Positions 5,387-5,468 of a stretch of 5,468 bases of DNA are shown one piece after another. Position 1 is the stretch's first letter, and every line of letters starts with the position of its first letter. Source of the stretch: AC-69 sp035701505 (GTDB taxonomy: Bacteria; Actinomycetota; UBA4738; HRBIN12); contig DASSSA010000017.1 in assembly GCA_035701505.1 (NCBI GenBank), positions 1-5,468 on the forward strand, written 5' to 3'. Position numbers and translations under genes: made by a program. The notes beneath the pieces are model-generated. The model was given only the letters and a program-made list of their open reading frames with translations, did no database searches and was not told where the DNA came from.

Positions 5387-5468
5387 CTAGGGCCGGTACC
5401 AGTCGCTGATCGCGGACCACTGCTGGTGCCCGCCCGGCCCGGGGGCGCTCCCCAGGTCGCTGAGGGGG
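5387..5468 (-). CDS. Possible C-terminus of a gene entering from the right edge
   Basis: The minus-strand frame from the right edge reads 26 residues, PLSDLGSAPGPGGHQQWSAISDWYRP, then TAG at 5389-5387. The tryptophan- and aspartate-containing tail is plausible protein and differs from the arginine-rich noise of the other two frames. Only 82 bases are visible, so nothing about family or function can be said. It would be convergent with the small plus-strand frame, with the two stop codons directly touching. Confidence 0.35.
   Translation of the reverse strand, partial: PLSDLGSAPGPGGHQQWSAISDWYRP

Noticed and set aside
1..5468. tRNA, rRNA or CRISPR array
   Set aside because: I looked for TpsiC-like GTTCGANTC motifs with paired arms and for regularly spaced repeats on both strands and found none; the only tandem repeat has two copies without a spacer.

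Overview
This is a GC-rich window with GC-ending codons, strong purine ribosome binding sites and GTG starts. The gene families point to a soil-type actinomycetote or a close high-GC relative. That assignment rests on general family resemblance; there is no rRNA or other taxonomic marker here. The window reads as a short piece of accessory chromosome: one intact large gene for a secreted protein, one intact small gene, one gene cut by the left edge, and several decayed fragments.

Left part (1-1484, minus strand). The start of a single-pass membrane protein runs off the left edge. Just upstream lies the N-terminal third of an integrase-core (rve/DDE) transposase. It loses family resemblance near 649, before any DDE catalytic residue. 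Behind that is the N-terminal arm-binding domain of a tyrosine recombinase, with a perfect Shine-Dalgarno sequence, a one-base frameshift and a cut at about 1292. Together they look like an integrative element that was hit by an insertion sequence, after which both decayed.

Middle (1485-2643). A 395-base gap contains a tandem 10-bp repeat and a hairpin upstream of the integrase remnant. It is followed by a small plus-strand zinc-ribbon protein (1880-2092) with two CxxC knuckles. Convergent to it is the C-terminal part of a SnoaL-like/NTF2-fold protein (2124-2495) whose N-terminal third is missing. An imperfect 25-bp palindrome lies within the unrelated 5' extension of that fragment.

Right part (2593-5468). 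The main gene (2644-4539, minus strand) encodes a 631-residue exported protein with LVIVD-type beta-propeller repeats and an inserted protease-associated (PA) domain. It has a good ribosome binding site, a plausible promoter about 130 bases upstream and a strong hairpin after the stop. Beyond it is about 370 bases with no convincing gene, then two very small plus-strand frames and the possible C-terminus of a minus-strand gene entering from the right edge.

The genes do not form one pathway. I see no intact novel multigene system. The points most worth following up are the PA-interrupted LVIVD protein, the eroded integrase/insertion-sequence junction with its direct repeats, and the palindrome next to the truncated SnoaL gene.
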